Below are positions 60,021 to 64,000 of a stretch of DNA of 64,000 nucleotides, one piece after another; within the stretch, counting starts at the first letter, position 1; every line of letters begins with the position of its first letter. Origin of the DNA: Candidatus Methanoplasma sp. (GTDB lineage Archaea; Thermoplasmatota; Thermoplasmata; Methanomassiliicoccales; Methanomethylophilaceae); contig JAIRPP010000012.1 of NCBI GenBank assembly GCA_031256955.1, forward strand, positions 60,383 to 124,382, written 5' to 3'. The notes under the pieces were generated by a model, which ran no database searches, was not told where the DNA came from, and saw only the letters and a program-made list of their open reading frames with translations. The position numbers and the translations under genes were made by a program.

Positions 60021-62706
60021 CGGGCCCCCCCTCCGCCTCGGATCCCCCCTCCAGGGTGCACGCCTTCGAGAAGTAGCAGCCGTCGCAGTCCCCCGACGGC
60101 TCCGCCGGGGACCCCGACGCGATCTCCGCCGACGCCTTGGCGTGGTCCGCGCGCACCCTGGACAGGAAGCGGTCCAGGGAGTCCGACGGGACGTATATGG
60201 CGCCGCCGGCCTCGAACATGCCCGGGGCTATGAGCTTGGAGAGCTTCCTGAGCGCGGCCGCCGCCCTCTCGCGGCTCGTCTTGCTGTCGCTCATCCCGCA
60301 GCGGGACACCACCGACGCGATCAGCCGATCGTCCGAATCCCAGGACTCGCGGCCATCGATCCCGGCGGACATGGCCGCGTCCGCGAACGCCTCCCACGAG
60401 TCGGTTATCGCCTTGTACGTCTTCCCGAACTCGCCCCTGGCGAGGTCCGAGCGCCTCACCAGCTCCTCCATGCCCTCCTCCATCAGGAACACGTCTATCA
60501 CGTTCCTGGACGGGTCGAACGAATCGTCGGACGCGGCCTCCGCCGCGTTGTCCTCCGCGAAGAACAGGCTGAACCTCCACGGGGGGGCGGCCCCCCCGTC
60601 CCTCAGCAGGTGGAGGTAGACCAGGGGCTGGAACTCGAAGCGGTCCCCGTCCCCGTCCATCGCCATGGCCTTCACGACGTCCGACGGGTCGTGGGACTCG
60701 GAGCGCCTGGGCTGCCCCGTCTTGTAGTCCACGACCCTGCTCCCGAAGACCAGGTCGAACTTCCCGAACAGCGGCTCGCTGGACGATTGGAACGCGGCCT
60801 CGGTCATGCCGCTGCACCTCTCCAGGCCGCGCGCCTCCATGAACGCGTTCTTGTACTTCCTCGCGGAGTTCTCCCTGTCCAGCGGGACCCGCCCCAGGCC
60901 CAGGGACTCCACGAACTTCGCCACGTTCCTCATGCACCCCCTTATCCTCGCGCCGTCCAGGTCCCTCATGCGGTCCGAGGACAGGCCAGAGAACATCTCC
61001 GACGCCTCCTCCGCGTAGGAGTCCGCGCCCTTCTCCCTGACCAGGTCGGGGTAGCACAGGCAGAGCTCCGCGAAGTCGTGGACCAGGCCCCCCATGACCG
61101 TCGCCTTGGAGTCGGGGGGCTTCAGGAAGTCCCCGAACATGAACGCGCGCGGGCATTGGCGGTACAGGTTGTACGACGACTTGGAGAACCTCCATCCGGA
61201 GGGAGGGGCCCCCGCGGCCGGCCCCGCCGGGCGGGGCGGGCCCTCCGAGGGAGAGGCCAGCCACCTCCCGCGGACCGGCTCCTCCGAGCAGATGTCGGAG
61301 AAGCGGGAGGCGCGCCTCCCGTCCCCGAGGTACTCCGATATGTATCCGAACACGGGGGACGGGCGCGGCTCGCGCCCGTCCCTCATGGAGTTCGCCATGT
61401 ATATCCTGGACGAGCCCTGCTGGAGGAGGGTCGCGAACCTCACCGCGTTGGCGGCGGCCTCCGCCTCCCTGTCGATGTACCCCCTGCCGGGGGACGAGAC
61501 GATCCACTCCGGCCCCATCCCCAGGAAGATCACCGTGCCCCTGTCGATGTACACCGAGCTCCTGCAGTCCGCCAGGAGGACGCCGCGCTTCTCCCTCGCG
61601 GGTATCTGCTCGTTGTGGCGGAGCTCGTCCACGTTGTTCACCGCGTAGGATATCTTCCCGGCGCGGTCGGAGGTCACCTTCTCGCCCTCCATCCCCATGT
61701 CCCTGAGGAGCATCCTCACCTGGGGCCTGTGCCTCGGGTCCACCACCGCGTCGCACGCCTCCCCGAACGTGACCGACCGTATGTCCCTCATGAGCTCGGC
61801 GGTCCTCTCCGCGCGCTCGGACGGCAGGGACCCCATGCGCCTGGACAGGAGGTACGCGTCCTCCTCCTGCCTGAGGCGGATCCCGTAGGACGCGAACATC
61901 TCCCTCACGTGGCGGATCCTGAGCGTGCGGAACGAGAGCGACAGAGATATGAACCTGAGGTAGTCCCTCACCTGCGAGAGGTCCCTGACCGCCATGGCGT
62001 TCTTGAAGTCTATGCCGCGCCGGTAGAGGGCGGCGCGGACCGCGTCGGCGATGGGCCCCGACACGTCCATGACTATCGCCGAGTCCCCCGCGTTCTCCGG
62101 GGTTATCAGGTCCACCGCGTTCTCCGCCAGCTGGTGGTCGTTCCCGGCCATGTATATCCGATCTATCTCGAAGTCGTCGCGGGCGAAGGCGTCTATCTCC
62201 TCGAACCTCCCCGGGCGGGGCAGGAAGTGCTTGTCCAGGTCGTCGAACAGGCGCATGTCCCCGTCCGTCACCACCGCCACCCTCTTGCCCCCGTAGAACC
62301 CGCCGGCGTCCGCGTCGAACGCCTCCATCGCCTTCTCCAGCGTGGGCATGGCGGAGAAGGACCTGTACACCCTGCGGGAGGCGGCGGAGTGCAGGTGCTT
62401 CTCCACGTCCCTGGTGTGCCTGCGTATGTTCCTGATGTTCCGGAGCTCGCTGTGCGCGAACCGGAAGTCGCACCCCGCCTCCTCGGAGATCTCCGCGACG
62501 ATCCTCAGGTCGCTCCACGCGCCCTCCCCCAGGATCGCGGCCGCCTCCCTGAGGGCGATCAGCCGGGGGGTGTACGCGAAGCCCCCCACCCTGGCGGAGT
62601 CTATCCTGGCGTTGAGGGCGTCGGCAAGGGAGGCGTCCACGGTTATGACGGCGTCGAACCCCTTCGCCTCCTCGTAGATCTCGTCTATGCTCTTGGCCCT
62701 CCTCAT
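60013..62706 (-). CDS. AddB-like PD-(D/E)XK nuclease with Fe-S cluster cysteines
   Basis: 897 residues. The first half resembles an inactivated helicase of the AddB type (no Walker A is visible). The C-terminal 400 residues hold a Cas4/RecB nuclease: first cysteine in SYNLYRQCPRAFMFGDF near 510, GKFDLVFGSRVVDYKTGQPR near 650 (catalytic D and DYK), and C-terminal CDGCYFSKAC, whose three cysteines with the earlier one would bind a 4Fe-4S cluster as in AddB. GGGAGG lies three bases before the ATG and AATATAATATCC (62728-62739) is the TATA box. First gene of an addBA-like operon. Confidence 0.82.
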   Translation of the reverse strand: MRRAKSIDEIYEEAKGFDAVITVDASLADALNARIDSARVGGFAYTPRLIALREAAAILGEGAWSDLRIVAEISEEAGCDFRFAHSELRNIRNIRRHTRDVEKHLHSAASRRVYRSFSAMPTLEKAMEAFDADAGGFYGGKRVAVVTDGDMRLFDDLDKHFLPRPGRFEEIDAFARDDFEIDRIYMAGNDHQLAENAVDLITPENAGDSAIVMDVSGPIADAVRAALYRRGIDFKNAMAVRDLSQVRDYLRFISLSLSFRTLRIRHVREMFASYGIRLRQEEDAYLLSRRMGSLPSERAERTAELMRDIRSVTFGEACDAVVDPRHRPQVRMLLRDMGMEGEKVTSDRAGKISYAVNNVDELRHNEQIPAREKRGVLLADCRSSVYIDRGTVIFLGMGPEWIVSSPGRGYIDREAEAAANAVRFATLLQQGSSRIYMANSMRDGREPRPSPVFGYISEYLGDGRRASRFSDICSEEPVRGRWLASPSEGPPRPAGPAAGAPPSGWRFSKSSYNLYRQCPRAFMFGDFLKPPDSKATVMGGLVHDFAELCLCYPDLVREKGADSYAEEASEMFSGLSSDRMRDLDGARIRGCMRNVAKFVESLGLGRVPLDRENSARKYKNAFMEARGLERCSGMTEAAFQSSSEPLFGKFDLVFGSRVVDYKTGQPRRSESHDPSDVVKAMAMDGDGDRFEFQPLVYLHLLRDGGAAPPWRFSLFFAEDNAAEAASDDSFDPSRNVIDVFLMEEGMEELVRRSDLARGEFGKTYKAITDSWEAFADAAMSAGIDGRESWDSDDRLIASVVSRCGMSDSKTSRERAAAALRKLSKLIAPGMFEAGGAIYVPSDSLDRFLSRVRADHAKASAEIASGSPAEPSGDCDGCYFSKACTLEGGSEAEGGPDE

Positions 62707-63086
62707 GCGCCTCCCAGGTCGTTTTGGATATTATATTGTTGTCGGGGCGGGCTCCGCCACAACTAAGGGAGGAGATAGAGGGGTTTGCCTCCCAATTGAC
62801 CGAGGGCTTCCATGAAATAATCCGGACTCTGGTTTGCCAATGAGGTTTTACGCTCGTGCGTTGACCTGGTTCATAGCTACCATGGGGGCGACGGTTGCCG
62901 TCGACACGATGAGGTCTTGAGAATCGAACGCATACACGCACTTCTCAACAGGGCGATTGAGATCTGTAATGGGGGAGGGGGCGGGTTAGGCAACATTATG
63001 GGGGCCCGCCGCCTCGCAGGGGTCGCGATGCCGTCTTCAGATCATCGGGATGAAATATACTCCGATTTACCTAGTTGGAGTCGAAG
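62707..63086. other. Gene-poor stretch with possible coding remnants
   Basis: No gene I can support. On the minus strand a 48-codon open stretch ending at TAA 62848 reads VYAFDSQDLIVSTATVAPMV near its middle, and another frame ends YFMEALGQLGGKPLYLLP; both look protein-like but match nothing I know. The DNA is less GC-rich than its neighbours, which fits an acquired or decaying segment. Confidence 0.4.
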
Positions 63087-63829
63087 TCAAATGTACAGGA
63101 GGGCTTCTGGTGCGTTTCCTACAAGGGAGGTCACAATGAACCCAACGGGAATGAATTCTCCAGGCGTGGTTTCGCATGCGAGATATTCCTTGCCGTTATG
63201 CGCGATAGAAAATAACTCGCATCCTGGGATGTTTGCGGACGCAACGTATTCTGGAATACAGATGGCGGCCATCACATGGTTTTTGAATATGAACAGACCC
63301 GCATCGTATCCCGCACATAGCATGATCGCAACATAGAGCAATGACGCATCCTCACAGTCGCCACCTCTTTCAACGAGAGTTTCCACGGGATAGGATATAT
63401 AATCTGGTATTCCGTGCGATTCGAGGTCAGTGCGGTATTCGAATACAGACTGTACAAAAGAAAGCGAGAATTCTGCAAACCCAGCAGGATCTGAAACTGC
63501 GTCTCCAGGATACAAAGACCGTAGGGCATCGCAAAGCATCCCAACTGCACCGCCGCTCATTTCTGGAAAGGATGTGTATGCGAATCGGAGTATGTTGTCC
63601 CCTCTATCCGTGCTCCCTCTGTTTGGAACTCTATCCGTGTCTAAATTCGAGAAATATTCGAATTCCCTGGTTTCTATGCTAATTTCGACGAGATAGCCGT
63701 GACCCGCATATTCCCAAAAAAACTCATGCTTATTTTATCGTCTGTCTCTTCGCCGCCGATAGCGTATAGGGGAACAGAGGCGATGGCGATCCCCGCGATA
63801 ACCGCCAAGAGAATGAAATCCCTATGCAT
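63087..63829 (-). pseudogene. Secreted transglutaminase-like protein, frameshifted at a T-tract
   Basis: From the ATG at 63829 the frame encodes a signal peptide (MHRDFILLAVIAGIAIASVP LYAIGG) and goes on to ISMSFFGN. At a run of seven T (63716-63722) the sequence that follows, WEYAGHGYLVEISIETREFE YFSN, is in the next frame; eight T would join them. The rest is a transglutaminase-like cysteine-protease fold: AEFSLSFVQSVFEYRTD, YPVETLVERGGDCEDASLLY (catalytic Cys) and KNHVMAAI (catalytic His). The N-terminal box CCAAATAAACA near 63848-63858 lies at leaderless distance. Base composition is much more AT-rich than the rest of the window, a sign of transfer. The frameshift could be a sequencing error. 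Confidence 0.75.
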
Positions 63830-64000
63830 AAAAAGAAAAAAGAAAATTGTTTATTTGGCTAAATTCGCCCTTCTCTTTTTCAACTCTAACTCCGTCAATT
63901 AGGGTATTTTAATCGGTTTTTTCTGAGTCCGGGCGCGGCGCGCGAAACGTGCCAGCGCCCCATGCCGCCGCCGGGGCGGCACGCTTAAATAGTTATACCC

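Noticed and set aside
62842..62921. 26-codon plus-strand peptide MRFYARALTWFIATMGATVA...
   Set aside because: No promoter or ribosome binding site of note, and the opposite strand has equally coding-like frames; not supportable.
62891..62960. tRNA-like T-arm (GTTCGATTC on the minus strand)
   Set aside because: The flanking bases do not form a T-stem, and no acceptor or anticodon arms can be drawn.
63905..64000. Start of another gene or RNA at the right edge
   Set aside because: There is a TATA-like TTAAATAGTTATACC at the very end, but the window stops before anything can be identified.

Overview
This is chromosomal DNA of a high-GC archaeon. The archaeal markers are a Pelota/Dom34 homologue, a replication factor C small subunit, an Orc1/Cdc6 initiator, archaeal TATA boxes and many genes whose start codon lies about 25-30 nt after a TATA box, so their mRNAs should be leaderless or nearly so. 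A homocitrate-synthase-type enzyme, a CobQ with a cysteine-rich N-terminal domain, and large secreted proteins built from InlB/Listeria-Bacteroides repeats plus BspA-like leucine-rich repeats suggest a host-associated methanogen. Methanomassiliicoccales (Methanomethylophilaceae-like) is my inference. No gene called here needs TAG as its stop (nearly all use TGA, five use TAA), while a transposase has one in-frame TAG in front of its catalytic glutamate. This is what a pyrrolysine-decoding archaeon would show.

Layout. 1-7.3 kb: carAB (minus), pelota, homocitrate synthase family, a VapBC-type toxin-antitoxin pair and a CPA2/Kef-type antiporter. 7.4-9.2 kb: ABC-F ATPase. 9.2-16.4 kb is an accessory stretch: duplicated TTGTGCAA repeat blocks, an intact 1.8-kb insertion sequence with 7-bp target duplication inside the 3' end of an AlbA_2-type gene (also frameshifted at its 5' end), an SPFH/zinc-ribbon gene pair, a fragment of a glycerophosphodiesterase, and a double winged-helix regulator broken at two G-tracts. 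16.5-22 kb: small genes (PH-like, YidD-like, zinc-ribbon, MazG-like), a DUF4143-type ATPase, and a proteasome-beta-like Ntn hydrolase with a small partner. 22-30.6 kb is a housekeeping block: PaaK-type ligase, RFC small subunit, NIF3, Orc1/Cdc6, tRNA thiolation enzyme, radical SAM protein, cysS and cysE. 30.6-35.4 kb: a giant repeat-rich surface protein, a short one, and a tiny four-cysteine protein with a very strong ribosome binding site. 35.6-45.1 kb: PAPS-reductase-like/ferredoxin fusion, aminotransferase, an SbcCD/YhaNO-like nuclease-ATPase pair, two tandem CobQ-type genes (the second without a glutaminase domain) and a ThiS/MoaD-like sulfur carrier. 45.2-48.4 kb: a small winged-helix gene and two more DUF4143 ATPases, each preceded by short tandem repeats. 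48.4-57.1 kb: a secreted protein, a DnaQ-like exonuclease, a P-type ATPase and two more surface proteins. 57.1-62.7 kb: an AddAB-like helicase/nuclease pair. 63-64 kb: an AT-richer, frameshifted transglutaminase-like secreted protein.

Three themes deserve attention. First, the transposase with an internal UAG. Second, the three DUF4143 ATPase genes, each leaderless and each with its own family of direct repeats right at the TATA box. Third, four loci show one-base frameshifts in homopolymer tracts. These are either decaying or phase-variable genes, or assembly errors.
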